Below are positions 1 to 9,355 of a stretch of DNA of 35,394 bases, piece after piece. Position 1 is the stretch's first letter; each line of letters opens with the position of its first letter. Location of the stretch: the NCBI GenBank assembly GCA_902767785.1, contig CACXIR010000009.1:1-35394 (forward strand), in the 5' to 3' direction. This DNA comes from Fibrobacter succinogenes. Its GTDB lineage: Bacteria > Fibrobacterota > Fibrobacteria > Fibrobacterales > Fibrobacteraceae. The notes under the pieces are model-generated. The model worked only from the letters and a program-made list of their open reading frames with translations, had not been told where the DNA came from and did not search any database. A program made the position numbers and the translations under genes.

Positions 1-22
1 CAATCAGAATTTTCTTGTTCAT
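1..22 (-). CDS. 5' end of a minus-strand gene running off the left edge
   Basis: On the minus strand an ATG at 22-20 opens a frame reading MNKKILI before the window ends. An AGAGG ribosome-binding sequence lies about 7 bases upstream and a promoter-like pair (TTGAAA, 16 bases, TATATT) lies at 69-42. The basic, then hydrophobic, start would suit a signal peptide, but seven residues do not allow a family call. The start is inferred from the RBS plus promoter only. Confidence 0.5.
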
Positions 23-41
23 ATCAAACCTCTTGGCTCTA

Positions 42-69
42 AATATACTCATTTATCTGGGAATTTCAA
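42..69 (-). promoter_or_regulatory. Promoter of the left-edge minus-strand gene
   Basis: Read on the minus strand, TTGAAA (69-64) is followed after 16 bases by TATATT (47-42). This would start transcription near position 35, about 13 bases before the ATG at 22, leaving room for the AGAGG ribosome-binding site. Confidence 0.45.
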
Positions 70-376
70 AAGAGTGCGTGGGCCGGTATGGGCACTTGTC
101 TAATTTTTTAGGGTTTTTGTTGAGGCGGGTCACTAAAAAGCAGACACTGTATATTTTTGTTATCAAAACGACTGGAGCATGGGAGTCCGCATATAAACAA
201 AAGTTTACAAAGTGTGGTGGAAAAACGGGATTCCATGTCACATTTTTTTGATTCCGGGCTTTTTTTTCAAATAATGATTTGCTTTTTTTTATAAAAAAGG
301 GTAGATTTTCGAAGTATTATGTGGCGGGCCTTTGGCCTGGTGCATTTCGTTGCATATCTAAAAGGGTGAAAAATCT
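70..376. other. AT-rich intergenic region upstream of the fibro-slime gene
   Basis: No convincing gene is seen in this stretch. It is rich in T runs and holds TATATT at 151-156 and TATTAT at 315-320, either of which could be a -10 element for the gene at 377, but neither has a clear TTGACA-like partner at 16-18 bases. AAAGGG at 361-366 is the likely ribosome-binding site. The weak open frames across the region have no good start signals. Confidence 0.4.
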
Positions 377-3300
377 ATGTTAAAAAGGTTTTCCATGTGG
401 GGTTTTAAGGGTGCGTTGGGTAGGTTCATTCCTGCCATGTTGCTGGCCGTAGGAGCGTTCAGCAGTATTGCGGATGCTCAGTGTGCGGGGACCGTGCGCT
501 TCAAACCTCCTTCTGATTGGACTGAAGCGTATTTTGGTACACGAAATTGTTCGGCAGCGCTAGCCGGCCATGCTACTACTTTAGATGCAGATGGATACTT
601 CACGTTTGATTTGAGTACCATTGGCCATCAAGAAAACGGTGCGACTAGCTTCAGCATTCTCAGTAGCGTTACGCAGGGTGACATCAAAATGATAACCTCG
701 CTTAATTGGGTGTCTGCAGTAGGTGCAGGCGAAGCCCCGCAGAATGCTCTTACGAACAATGCCGTGTTTGCTTGCCCGGGTTCAAACAAGACCCTTTACG
801 TGGCTAGCGACCCTTTGAATCCCGGAAAGACTTATAAAGGCAGCGTTCCTCCCTCGGCCAAGTACCTCTTTGTGCTGGTTCCCGACGACAAGGAGTGGCA
901 GTCCGACGTGATGATGGTTAAGTCTGGCAGCGGTGCCGGGAAACAGATGTCGCCAGCCCCGGGCATGTGCGGCTGGTTCCAGATGGTTTACGAAGAAGCC
1001 CAGGTTCCGGACGACGTCATCATTTACCGCAAGAACAAGTCTGAAGACGAAATAGGCCAGAACGGCCTTTGGGGAAACGACGCGGATGCGGTCCCCCTGC
1101 CATTGAAGACCATTTTGGAAGCCTTTGGTTCCGACAGGCTGTACTTTATCCCCGACGACACCCAGTGGCCTGATGGGGAAGAAGCTGCCCAGGGCCTGTT
1201 CATTACGGACCCGGGCGTGGACGGAATTTGCAAATTCGATTTGGCCGCAGTGATATACGACTCCGACGAAAGCGTGAACCCCTTGTTCTCCTCTGACCCC
1301 AGCACTGCGGGCTATGGTGCCTGTACCGGTGTGCGCAATGGGATTGTGAAGGTGGACTTGGGCCCCGACAACAAGCCCCAGTTCAATGCAGGGAACTCGA
1401 ATGCGACGACTTGCGCTGGCGATGAAAAATTGTTCAGAACGCTCTTTAACTACGCCAAGGATACGAACGAGGTCCAGTGCTACAACATGCCCTTTAGGCA
1501 CTATGGCACCGACCCCCGCTGGGGTTTCGATTCTGATTCCACCCACTACAACCTAAATGGCGACGAACTCGCATCGGGTGGGTACACGGGCGGATTCTAT
1601 CCTCTCGAAAAATCCACGGCGGCAACCCGCGTGACTTCCCTTAGCCCCGTGGCCTGCGACAAGTGCCGCACCAAGAGGAAGGCGGAAGCTCCCGTTCCCT
1701 ACACTTATTCGGGCGACTTCGACAAGTACTGCAACACCCCCGGCTGGTTTGGCGGCAGCGATTGCGACAGGTTGACTAACCCCACCAAATCCTTCTATAA
1801 CGGCGACAATCCCGCAGTCTGGGACTGGGGAACCCGCCAGAACTGGGATGGTGTGACTCGTAACCAGCAGTATTGCTTTGAATCCCATGCCACCTTCACT
1901 TATAGCGAAGACCAGGAGTTCACCTTCCGCGGTGACGACGATATTTGGGTGTTCATCAACAAGAAGCTTGCTGTGGACAACGGCGGTGCCCACCTTGCGG
2001 CTCCCGGCCACGTGGTGCTGAAGAACCTGAATACCACGTATGGCTCGAACTTCCTGGTGCCCGGGAACGACTACCAGTTGGACATCTTCTTCTGCGACCG
2101 CCGCACCACCATGACCAACGTGATTATCAAGACCAACATGTTCATTAAGCAGACCAGCGGTCTTAACGCCAGCGGTACCAAGAACTCCGACGGTTCCGTG
2201 AGCTACAACATCTGCTATGACGAGAGCGGTGACGGATCTTGTGCCTCTCTTGCAGGTGTGGGCGGCGGCAGCAGCTCTGGCGAAGTCCATGCTTGCGGCA
2301 AAGACGTAGGAAACTATGGGACCCTGAAGTACTCGATTTTCACCAGGGGTGGCGAAAAGAAGGCTGATCTGAAATCTGGACAGTCGGGTTGGCAGTATGG
2401 CGGCATAGACCTTTCCAACCCCTTCAGCCCCAAGGTGCTGGCCGACAAGATTTCCGGCCTTGCTCCGGGCAGCTACCGCCTTGTCATAGACTTCTGCGAC
2501 AAGCAAGGCAACTGCAATGCCAACGCCCGTACCTACATCAGCTTCCGCATCAAGGGTAATTTGGATGTGATGACCCAGACCTCCACCTACACGGTGAATG
2601 CCGGTGAAGAGAAGAGCAATGTCTACGCTTCGGGAACCAAGTGGGTGTTTGTGGATAAGGGACTTGCCGGTTCCCGCGTGCCGGTGTACGTGTCGGCCTT
2701 TGCCGATGGCGGCGTAGACCTGCTCAGTGCCATTGGTCAGACGTACACTTTGAACTTGGCGGCCGGCATGGTTGCCTACACCTCTAGGTTTGGTGACACC
2801 AAGGTGACTTGGCCCAAGACGGTGGGCGCCTCGGGTATCGACACCATTTGGGTGTCCCAGGGCCTTGACGGCATGACCACCAACCCCGAAGTGAAAACAG
2901 TGTCCCTCAAGTCCCAGGCCAAGTGCAAGGACTGCAACATTAGGCTGACCTTGACGGCTGCTTCTTCTGGAGTGTCCATGACGGGCGATCCGATTCCTCT
3001 TGATAGCGGAGCGTACGTCATTTCGATCCGTTCCCGCAAGGAGTACATGGGGGATTCCACGGCGTTCATCACGATTTCCAGTGCCGACGACGTGAAGGAA
3101 CTGAGCCTTACCTCTTACATAAACTTGAGGTTCCGCAAGCCTCCTGTTCCCTATCCTCAGCTAGTGGATATGTTTGACTCTCGAGGAGAGGGCCTGGGAA
3201 CCATTCCCATACCCGAACCTTATTACTCGCAGTCTAAGAGCTATCTGGACGGAAAGGGCGATTCCATTGCCATTTACTATGACAGGCCTTTTGCCCCCAA

Positions 3301-4687
3301 CCCGCAGGGCGAGTACAAGGACTCCCTGCCGTTCCTGATTTGCTTGGATTGGGATGAACAAGAGAACGAGAAGTACAACTTCAAGGATATGAAGGCTTAC
3401 AAGAAGACACCTGCCGCAACGGATACCATCCCCTTCTCCAAGACAAAGAAGGACACTGCGGTTACCTGCTCTTACGTAATTGACTCGGTAACGATTTACA
3501 AGGCCTTTGATACCCGCCGTAAGGCAAATGGAGGCAAGAGCGACAGCGTACTCACCTTTGTGGCAGATTCCGCTTTCTCTAGCATGGTGAAGACCTATGG
3601 CCGTGGAAAGCTTTTGAACTTTGCCACGTACATGGACCGTAAAAAGTTGACCAAGGGCCATTTCGACGGAAGCGTTACGGACCGTATGGCCCCTGTGATC
3701 GTGACGGCTCGCGTGCAGAACTTCTCTGAGCAGCTGAGCAAGCTGACGGTGACCCTTTCGGAACCGGTGAAGATGCTGGATGAGACCAACAAGATGGCTC
3801 CCTTCACCTTCTACATGAACTCTGCGTCGGAAGTGGCTGAAGCCAACCGCTTTGCCTCGTCTACGGCAAACTCCGCCCCCACGGGCATGGGTACCGACAA
3901 GATAGTCTTGATTTTCGACAAGACTCAGACCACCAAGAACCCCACTCCGCGTCTGGGCGACTATATCAGATTCCGCGCAGATTCCTGGATGTGGAGCGAT
4001 ACCGCTAACATAGCCTCTGAAGACATCAAGCGTGCTGCTGCCGACAGTATCTTGCATTGGAATTCCCCCACGAACTACAACTCTACGGCGAGACTTCCGT
4101 CTCCTTGGGCAAAGGTTGTGGGTGACTACTCCGTGGAAGTGTCTGCGGTTAAGCTGGCCACTATGAATGCGGAAATCGATGCCAAGAAGACCCCGGCGGT
4201 GGAAGTGTTTGTCGTTCCCACGATGTGGGGTAAGGACGAAATTGCCAAGGCCTATCCCAACACCTTGGGCTTTATCGTGAAGTCGGACCTGTCCTCGTTT
4301 ATGAGCAGGGACTCTACCACGGAAGCCTTCTTCAGCGAACATCCAGACGCCCTTGCAGATGTGTACTTCCAGTACGAGGTGAAGTACTACACCAACCTGG
4401 GTACCTACGTGGCTGGGGACAAGGGAAGGATTTATTGCCTGGATGAAATGAACAAAAAGAAGTATAAAAAGGAATACTTTGGCGGCAAGGACTGCAGGTC
4501 TGCACAGGGCAACTTCTACATCGCCTGGAACATGCTTTCCGACAAGAAGCGCCTGGTAGGTACCGGAGCCTATATCGCAAAGCTCTCCTCCTTCGTGAAA
4601 CTTGCACGATTTGGCAAGCCCAAGTCTGGCAAGGCCGAGGAAACCGACATGTGGGGAGCCAAGCGCGGCAAGGGTATCGTGAAGTAA
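377..4687 (+). CDS. Large secreted fibro-slime domain protein
   Basis: 1436-residue exported protein. Residues 1-34 form a signal peptide (basic start, hydrophobic core, likely cleavage ADA|Q). Around residues 500-585 is a fibro-slime domain, a PA14-like beta fold: an aromatic-rich stretch, then GDDDIWVFINKKL near 518 and FFCDRRTT near 572. Many cysteines occur nearby (CDKCRTK, YCNTPGW, SDCDRL), suggesting disulfides. The middle is a long beta-rich region without a family I recognise. The last ~50 residues include WNMLSDKKRLVGTGAYIAKL, the W-x-G-T-G-x-Y pattern of FlgD/Ig-like C-terminal domains that often act in surface sorting. Fibro-slime proteins in Fibrobacter are linked to the cell surface and adhesion to plant fibre; a binding role here is inference. 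The ATG at 377 has AAAGGG ten bases upstream. A hairpin terminator follows the stop. Confidence 0.85.
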   Translation: MLKRFSMWGFKGALGRFIPAMLLAVGAFSSIADAQCAGTVRFKPPSDWTEAYFGTRNCSAALAGHATTLDADGYFTFDLSTIGHQENGATSFSILSSVTQGDIKMITSLNWVSAVGAGEAPQNALTNNAVFACPGSNKTLYVASDPLNPGKTYKGSVPPSAKYLFVLVPDDKEWQSDVMMVKSGSGAGKQMSPAPGMCGWFQMVYEEAQVPDDVIIYRKNKSEDEIGQNGLWGNDADAVPLPLKTILEAFGSDRLYFIPDDTQWPDGEEAAQGLFITDPGVDGICKFDLAAVIYDSDESVNPLFSSDPSTAGYGACTGVRNGIVKVDLGPDNKPQFNAGNSNATTCAGDEKLFRTLFNYAKDTNEVQCYNMPFRHYGTDPRWGFDSDSTHYNLNGDELASGGYTGGFYPLEKSTAATRVTSLSPVACDKCRTKRKAEAPVPYTYSGDFDKYCNTPGWFGGSDCDRLTNPTKSFYNGDNPAVWDWGTRQNWDGVTRNQQYCFESHATFTYSEDQEFTFRGDDDIWVFINKKLAVDNGGAHLAAPGHVVLKNLNTTYGSNFLVPGNDYQLDIFFCDRRTTMTNVIIKTNMFIKQTSGLNASGTKNSDGSVSYNICYDESGDGSCASLAGVGGGSSSGEVHACGKDVGNYGTLKYSIFTRGGEKKADLKSGQSGWQYGGIDLSNPFSPKVLADKISGLAPGSYRLVIDFCDKQGNCNANARTYISFRIKGNLDVMTQTSTYTVNAGEEKSNVYASGTKWVFVDKGLAGSRVPVYVSAFADGGVDLLSAIGQTYTLNLAAGMVAYTSRFGDTKVTWPKTVGASGIDTIWVSQGLDGMTTNPEVKTVSLKSQAKCKDCNIRLTLTAASSGVSMTGDPIPLDSGAYVISIRSRKEYMGDSTAFITISSADDVKELSLTSYINLRFRKPPVPYPQLVDMFDSRGEGLGTIPIPEPYYSQSKSYLDGKGDSIAIYYDRPFAPNPQGEYKDSLPFLICLDWDEQENEKYNFKDMKAYKKTPAATDTIPFSKTKKDTAVTCSYVIDSVTIYKAFDTRRKANGGKSDSVLTFVADSAFSSMVKTYGRGKLLNFATYMDRKKLTKGHFDGSVTDRMAPVIVTARVQNFSEQLSKLTVTLSEPVKMLDETNKMAPFTFYMNSASEVAEANRFASSTANSAPTGMGTDKIVLIFDKTQTTKNPTPRLGDYIRFRADSWMWSDTANIASEDIKRAAADSILHWNSPTNYNSTARLPSPWAKVVGDYSVEVSAVKLATMNAEIDAKKTPAVEVFVVPTMWGKDEIAKAYPNTLGFIVKSDLSSFMSRDSTTEAFFSEHPDALADVYFQYEVKYYTNLGTYVAGDKGRIYCLDEMNKKKYKKEYFGGKDCRSAQGNFYIAWNMLSDKKRLVGTGAYIAKLSSFVKLARFGKPKSGKAEETDMWGAKRGKGIVK

Positions 4688-4708
4688 ACCGTAATTGCAA
4701 GATTATGA

Positions 4709-4740
4709 AAATGCCTGGGGTTCTCCCAGGCATTTCTGTT
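4709..4740 (+). terminator. Intrinsic terminator of the fibro-slime gene
   Basis: An 11-bp perfect stem (AAATGCCTGGG with CCCAGGCATTT) closes a 5-base loop and is followed by a short T-rich run (CTGTTT). It lies 22 bases past the stop codon. It ends about 50 bases before the next start, so the SPOR gene probably has its own promoter. Confidence 0.75.
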
Positions 4741-4775
4741 TCCATAGCCCAAGACTCTGTGCAGGGAAATTTTTC

Positions 4776-4781
4776 TATAAT
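4776..4781 (+). promoter_or_regulatory. TATAAT -10 element abutting the SPOR gene start
   Basis: TATAAT ends one base before ATG 4783. If it is the -10 element, transcription would start near 4788-4789, exactly at the second in-frame ATG, giving a leaderless mRNA. No clear -35 element is visible at 17 bases. Confidence 0.4.
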
Positions 4782-4788
4782 TATGGCC

Positions 4789-5202
4789 ATGAAATCGCTT
4801 TATGTTTTGATTGTCGGAATGGCTTTTAGCATGGCCTTGGCCGGTGACCCGACGGACATGGATTCCCTGTTCCGCGGTAACGAGTATTCTCCGGAATTGG
4901 ATGCGACGCTGCGGAACACTTCGGCGGCGCAAGGGCCGGCTGTGCCTGCGAAGAACAGCGCCGACAAGAAGGCTTCCAATGAGCTGTACGTGTTGCAGTT
5001 CGAGGCTGTTGGCGATTTTGATGCGGCCCAGCGCCGCCGAGCCGAACTGTCTGCCAGTACGGGATATGCCATACAGGTGGTGTTCGATGCTCCCTTCTAC
5101 AAGCTCCGCGCTGGCGGTTGGAACAACAAGAAAGCCGCCGACGACAAGGCCCGCGAATTGTCTGCTTACAACATTAGTGCATTTGTTGTGAAGGTCCGTT
5201 AA
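4789..5202 (+). CDS. Small secreted SPOR-domain protein
   Basis: About 137 residues. The first ~18 residues (MKSLYVLIVGMAFSMALA) form a signal peptide. After a low-complexity linker, residues from about 62 (ELYVLQFEAVGDF...) to the end match the SPOR fold: a beta-strand start, an alanine/arginine-rich helix, the central VVFDAPFYKLRAGGW strand pair, a second helix and a final beta strand (ISAFVVKVR). SPOR domains bind glycan strands of septal peptidoglycan stripped of stem peptides, so a periplasmic cell-wall role is likely. Starts at 4783 and 4789 are both possible; 4789 fits a leaderless transcript from the TATAAT at 4776. The frame is open further upstream, but that part overlaps the fibro-slime gene and its terminator. 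The gene ends six bases from the convergent gene at 5209. Confidence 0.75.
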   Translation: MKSLYVLIVGMAFSMALAGDPTDMDSLFRGNEYSPELDATLRNTSAAQGPAVPAKNSADKKASNELYVLQFEAVGDFDAAQRRRAELSASTGYAIQVVFDAPFYKLRAGGWNNKKAADDKARELSAYNISAFVVKVR

Positions 5203-5208
5203 GGGCCG

Positions 5209-8200
5209 TTATTCTAGCAAGCCCAGAATCTGTTTGATTTCACGCTCGTCTACGGTGGCGGGTATGAACATGCGCTCTTCGGGCGAAACGTAGATAAGCT
5301 TCCTTTCGGAACTAGGCCGCAAGCTCCTGTCCCTGAGGGCCACAGCTTGGTTCTTGAGTGAATAGAAGAATTTTCCAGTCTGTATGAACTTCTGGTTCTT
5401 TATTCCTTGCTTGAGGGCATCCGTAATCAGCGGGGCGATTTGCGGATTGGGCCAGGTTTCTTTATGGAGTTCCGCCAACCTTTGCTTAAGCAAGTCTTCG
5501 TGGATGGGAGATTCGTGGTCCACGTAGAACTTCAGCTGGGTAATGAGGGATGCAGTCGGCAGTTCGGGGATGGGCTTGTCATGAGGCGTGCCTTCGATTT
5601 TGGGGTGCAGCACAGCATAGGGTACGACCCCCAGGCTCTCTGCCGTAACCATTTCGGTTTCGGCCTCTTCTTCGGCTTCGCCTTCTGGCCCTTCTTTAGG
5701 CGGCGGGGCGACGCTTTGTTCAATGGCAATTGTGGTCACCATATGGCCAACTTCGTCGCTGTAGGCCATGTACCAAGAGGGCGTCCACAGGTTAAGCACC
5801 TTCCAACCCAGTTGCCGTAGCAACGTGTGGCGTATGTAGATGCGGTCTTCGATGGATTCCTTGAAGCGTTCTGTGGTGCAGTCGTCCTCCACCATGGCCA
5901 GGAACCGCTTGGAATTGTTTGCGTCCACCACTACGGGGCCCACGGCGATGCCGCACTGGGAAAATGCCGGTTCCACCTGAATGTTCTCGTTTCGCAGGGC
6001 TTCCATGGACTGGGAATAGAGCGGGGATTCCTTGGGAGATTCTTGGGGAATTTCTAGGGTTAGTACCTTTTGCAGGTATAGGACCCATTCCCAGAACAAG
6101 TCCGGCTTTTCTGTGGGTTTTTGTGCCATGTCCTGCTCGGCAAGGAACACTTGCAGTTCTTGTCTTGCCAAGGTGGTGCAAACGGAAAGCTTGGAATTGA
6201 TTGCCTTTTTCTCGGTAACGTTGTACTCTGCGCAGACTATGATGGAGTCTCGCATTCGGCCCACGGCCCTTTCTGGGGTTTTGATGTAAAAGCTGATGGC
6301 TGGATTGTTGGGCTGAAAGAAAAATCTTGCGGCAAGGGAGTCTTTGGATACCAGGCCCCGGATGGCCTCCCAGATTTCTTGGCATGTGGACTGGTGGAAC
6401 GCCACGATTCCAAGGGTCTTGCCCGGTTGCTTTTCGGCATGCCTGATTGCCGCCTTGGCAGTGTCCATGATCTTGTCTGGGACGACTTTCAGGGTTTGGT
6501 TCTTTAGGACTTCGCGACTGGGCTGGGGCAGCTGGTGAATTCCGCCGCCATAGATTTTGCAGTTGGCGAAATCAACTAGGGAGGGGTAGGAATAAGTGGA
6601 GGAGAACCAAAGCTCCCGTGTGGGAATGCCCTGCCTTAGGCTCATGGTAAGGATGGATTCCTGGAATGCGACTGTGTGGGGAGTAAGGTCCTCTGTATAG
6701 CCATCCAGGGGAAGGTATTCCAGAACAGGCGCATGGGGGTCGCCTATCAATATGGTCTTTTCCGCCCTGAACATGGCGGGCAGGGATTGCACTGCGGTGA
6801 TGCAGTCGGCATCCAAGAGGAGCAGGATGTCGAACTTTTGCGCGGGGGCTAGGTTGTAGCTCTGCTCCAAAGGAATGCAGGCGAAAATCCCAGGGTTGTT
6901 CTTGACGGTGTCGTGTACCAGCCTGAAATTTGCATTGCAGAACTGGTCCAGCTGGGCGCGGTAATCCTTTGTTTTTTGAGATCTAGCCTTGGGCAGCAGG
7001 GAGAACAGCTCTGGTGCCTGTTTGCCGGCTTGCTGAATTTGGGTGCCTGCCCAGAAGTGGGCGAAAGCCTGCGAAATGTTTCGATTGACGTTCTCGGTAT
7101 CCGATAGGTATGCGCAGAGGGCCTTGGCTCCCTGACTTTCTAAGGATTGCAGCAGGGAAGTGATGCGGATGTGGGTTTCCAGGTTTCCCCAGTTGTCGTT
7201 CCACTGCTGGATTTCGTTCAGCCATTTTTCGATGCAGAGGCTTTCCAGGGGGGTCTCTAGCGATAGGGACCGAGTCACCTTCCTTGTAACTTCTTGTAGC
7301 TCCCGCACGGTCTTGGCGTAATCCTTCATTTGCGGAAGAGCATCCTTGAACAGGTGCCATTGTTCCAGAATCTGCAAGAGCAGGTCTATGCGCGGGTCGT
7401 TCTTATGGGATTCCTTGAAGTCGTAGATATAGGTGATTTTCTTGTTCAGCTCGACCCAGTTGGAGCGTTCATAGAGCCAATCCTTGCCTAGCAGGTGGTT
7501 TCCCAGGACGGAGGTGTCCTTGTAGGCACGCTTGTTTTCTTGCAGCTCTATGAGGGTGTCGATAAGGTCTAGCAGCTGGCTGTCAGAGGAAACGGACTTG
7601 GGGTCCTTTAGAACTTTTAAGAGCTTTTTCTTGGAATTGCGGTACCTGTCCGAAAGGCCCTTCAGGGTCGCCTTGAGGCTTTCGGCAAAGTCCTCCCTAA
7701 TGGAGAGGATGTTCTCGTCTACGGCATTGTCGGTGTAGATTTCCGATGTTTGCCTGCGGTAGCGGACCCACTTGTCGCCTGCTTCGGGCAAGGCCTTGAG
7801 GGAATCCTGGTAGTCTTCCCAGTTGCTAGAACGAAGCTCCCAGCCCTCAAAGACGGGCGTGTTGCGGTTGAAATTCTCGAGGATGAGCTCAATGATGTCG
7901 GAAAGTCCTGAGAGGTAGATTCCTGTGGGGAACAGGCTGGTCTTTTCTACCAGCGCAAGCAACGGCTTCAATTCGTTGACCTTGTCCGAGGCGTAGGCCA
8001 GCTCTTTGGCAGTGGCTTCTTGGGCTTCTAGGTCAAGACTTGGAACGCGTACCATCTTGAAAGCGTTGCGAGCTTCTTTGCCCTTTCTTTCAAAGTAGAG
8101 GAAAAGGATCTCGTCTAGATCGGCCTTTATCTCTTGATAGCTTTGATAGGATACTTTTCCCAGTTCGGCGAACAGGCTTTCCGAGGATTTGATTTTGACG

Positions 8201-9330
8201 GCGGGATTCTGGACGAATTCTGCAAGCAGTTCTGAAAGGGGTGCATCCGCTGGCTGGATGTTTGTACTTACAGCTTCGTAATAGCGCAGGAATCCGTCAC
8301 GGTTTTTTTGAAGCTCGGGAAGCAAGGCGTCTCGTTCCGGACCATTGAAGTTCCGATAGAGCGGGAACAGGGTTTCGCTGAATTCCTGCCGGGAACAAGC
8401 CCTGCGGCATACCACCAGTGTTTTTTTGTTGTTCGCCAAGGCTTCGGCAACGATGTTTGCAGCAACCTTCATTTTGGCGGTTCCCGGCAAGGCCTGGATA
8501 GCGTAGGCTTGGCTGTCGGGACTCAAGGCGTCCATGGTGACCTTGGTGGAATGGGAATCGGTAATGTACAGGGGGTAGTGGTCCAGAGGCGAATAAATCT
8601 TGTCAAATACGCCTGAATCAAAAACAGATTCTTTAGTTTGGAAACCTTCTGCCGAGTAGAGAGATTGCAATGTGGTGGACGCGGCACTGTTGGATTCGTC
8701 CAATCCACGTTCCAGGCACTTTTTCAGCCCAATCTTTACGGAGTCCAGGAAGGTGAGGCAAATGCCATGCCGGGTGAATTTCCAATTTTTCTCGGCGGCC
8801 ACTGCTTTTTCAAACAGGGAGAAATATAGGAGTACGCTGAATTTTCCACCTAGGGTGGCGTCTTCTATGGTGGGCAGGTTAATCTGAGAACTTAGGCGTT
8901 CCCGAAGGACCACGTTTTCTACCGGAGGCCTTTTGGACAAGGATACTGTCTGGTTTTGCAGGTCCACGTCTACAGGAACCAGCAAAGTCGGGGAAAGGGC
9001 GTTCCCTTCCCATTTTAGGAATCCCAGCAGAAGGTACAAGTCGGAGTTCCCGAAATCTTCGGCCTTTTCTTTAAGGGCCGCGAACAGGTGCTCCTTGACT
9101 TCCAGCTTTTGTTGAGGTGTAAAGTTAGGTGTCTGGGGAAGGAAGGAATCCAGGGGCAGAGGACCGTTGGTCTGGTTCCATTTCTCGAAGAATAGGTCGC
9201 CTGCTTCCATGACCAGGGGAGTCTGGTAAAGATTCTTGGTGTTGAAATTCAACAAGGAATCCTTAGAATCGAACAATGCGGATTCCTGACAAATCTTAGA
9301 CAGGGTTGCGGACAAAGCAGAACGAGGCAT
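5209..9330 (-). CDS. DUF4011/SF1-helicase/Vsr-like/DUF3320 protein with degenerate ATPase motifs
   Basis: 1373 residues with the order seen in large DUF4011 helicase-nucleases. The N-terminal region (about 1-250) includes FLKWEGNALSPTLLVPVDVD, typical of DUF4011. The Walker A position (about 280-288) reads ALPGTAKM instead of GPPGTGKS: Lys is kept, but a Gly and the Ser/Thr are lost. A long helical insert follows. The Walker B position reads LLLDADC instead of xxDEAS, so the catalytic Glu is missing, and the next motif GDPHAP lacks the usual Gln. RMRDSIIVC and TLARQEL mark degenerate motifs V/VI. Residues ~1143-1186 match the Vsr-like MTES_1575 nuclease (FLAMVEDDC... LLRQLGWKVLNLW). The last ~110 residues resemble DUF3320 (SPIHEDLL). 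Relatives are suspected in DNA processing or phage defence. Here ATP hydrolysis is doubtful and the role unknown. TATATT stands six bases before the ATG. Confidence 0.7.
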   Translation of the reverse strand: MPRSALSATLSKICQESALFDSKDSLLNFNTKNLYQTPLVMEAGDLFFEKWNQTNGPLPLDSFLPQTPNFTPQQKLEVKEHLFAALKEKAEDFGNSDLYLLLGFLKWEGNALSPTLLVPVDVDLQNQTVSLSKRPPVENVVLRERLSSQINLPTIEDATLGGKFSVLLYFSLFEKAVAAEKNWKFTRHGICLTFLDSVKIGLKKCLERGLDESNSAASTTLQSLYSAEGFQTKESVFDSGVFDKIYSPLDHYPLYITDSHSTKVTMDALSPDSQAYAIQALPGTAKMKVAANIVAEALANNKKTLVVCRRACSRQEFSETLFPLYRNFNGPERDALLPELQKNRDGFLRYYEAVSTNIQPADAPLSELLAEFVQNPAVKIKSSESLFAELGKVSYQSYQEIKADLDEILFLYFERKGKEARNAFKMVRVPSLDLEAQEATAKELAYASDKVNELKPLLALVEKTSLFPTGIYLSGLSDIIELILENFNRNTPVFEGWELRSSNWEDYQDSLKALPEAGDKWVRYRRQTSEIYTDNAVDENILSIREDFAESLKATLKGLSDRYRNSKKKLLKVLKDPKSVSSDSQLLDLIDTLIELQENKRAYKDTSVLGNHLLGKDWLYERSNWVELNKKITYIYDFKESHKNDPRIDLLLQILEQWHLFKDALPQMKDYAKTVRELQEVTRKVTRSLSLETPLESLCIEKWLNEIQQWNDNWGNLETHIRITSLLQSLESQGAKALCAYLSDTENVNRNISQAFAHFWAGTQIQQAGKQAPELFSLLPKARSQKTKDYRAQLDQFCNANFRLVHDTVKNNPGIFACIPLEQSYNLAPAQKFDILLLLDADCITAVQSLPAMFRAEKTILIGDPHAPVLEYLPLDGYTEDLTPHTVAFQESILTMSLRQGIPTRELWFSSTYSYPSLVDFANCKIYGGGIHQLPQPSREVLKNQTLKVVPDKIMDTAKAAIRHAEKQPGKTLGIVAFHQSTCQEIWEAIRGLVSKDSLAARFFFQPNNPAISFYIKTPERAVGRMRDSIIVCAEYNVTEKKAINSKLSVCTTLARQELQVFLAEQDMAQKPTEKPDLFWEWVLYLQKVLTLEIPQESPKESPLYSQSMEALRNENIQVEPAFSQCGIAVGPVVVDANNSKRFLAMVEDDCTTERFKESIEDRIYIRHTLLRQLGWKVLNLWTPSWYMAYSDEVGHMVTTIAIEQSVAPPPKEGPEGEAEEEAETEMVTAESLGVVPYAVLHPKIEGTPHDKPIPELPTASLITQLKFYVDHESPIHEDLLKQRLAELHKETWPNPQIAPLITDALKQGIKNQKFIQTGKFFYSLKNQAVALRDRSLRPSSERKLIYVSPEERMFIPATVDEREIKQILGLLE

Positions 9331-9336
9331 GTTCTG

Positions 9337-9342
9337 AATATA
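9337..9342 (-). promoter_or_regulatory. TATATT box six bases before the helicase-like gene
   Basis: On the minus strand TATATT is followed by exactly six bases and then the ATG at 9330. With normal -10 spacing the transcript would begin at or next to the start codon. No ribosome-binding sequence lies between them. Confidence 0.5.
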
Positions 9343-9355
9343 GATAATTTAGAGG

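Noticed and set aside
15-251. 78-codon frame starting with TTG in the left intergenic region
   Set aside because: No ribosome-binding site; it overlaps the promoter and start of the minus-strand gene at the edge.
3161-4342. 393-codon open frame antisense to the fibro-slime gene
   Set aside because: No ribosome-binding site, and a composition typical of a shadow frame (many His, Arg and Val).
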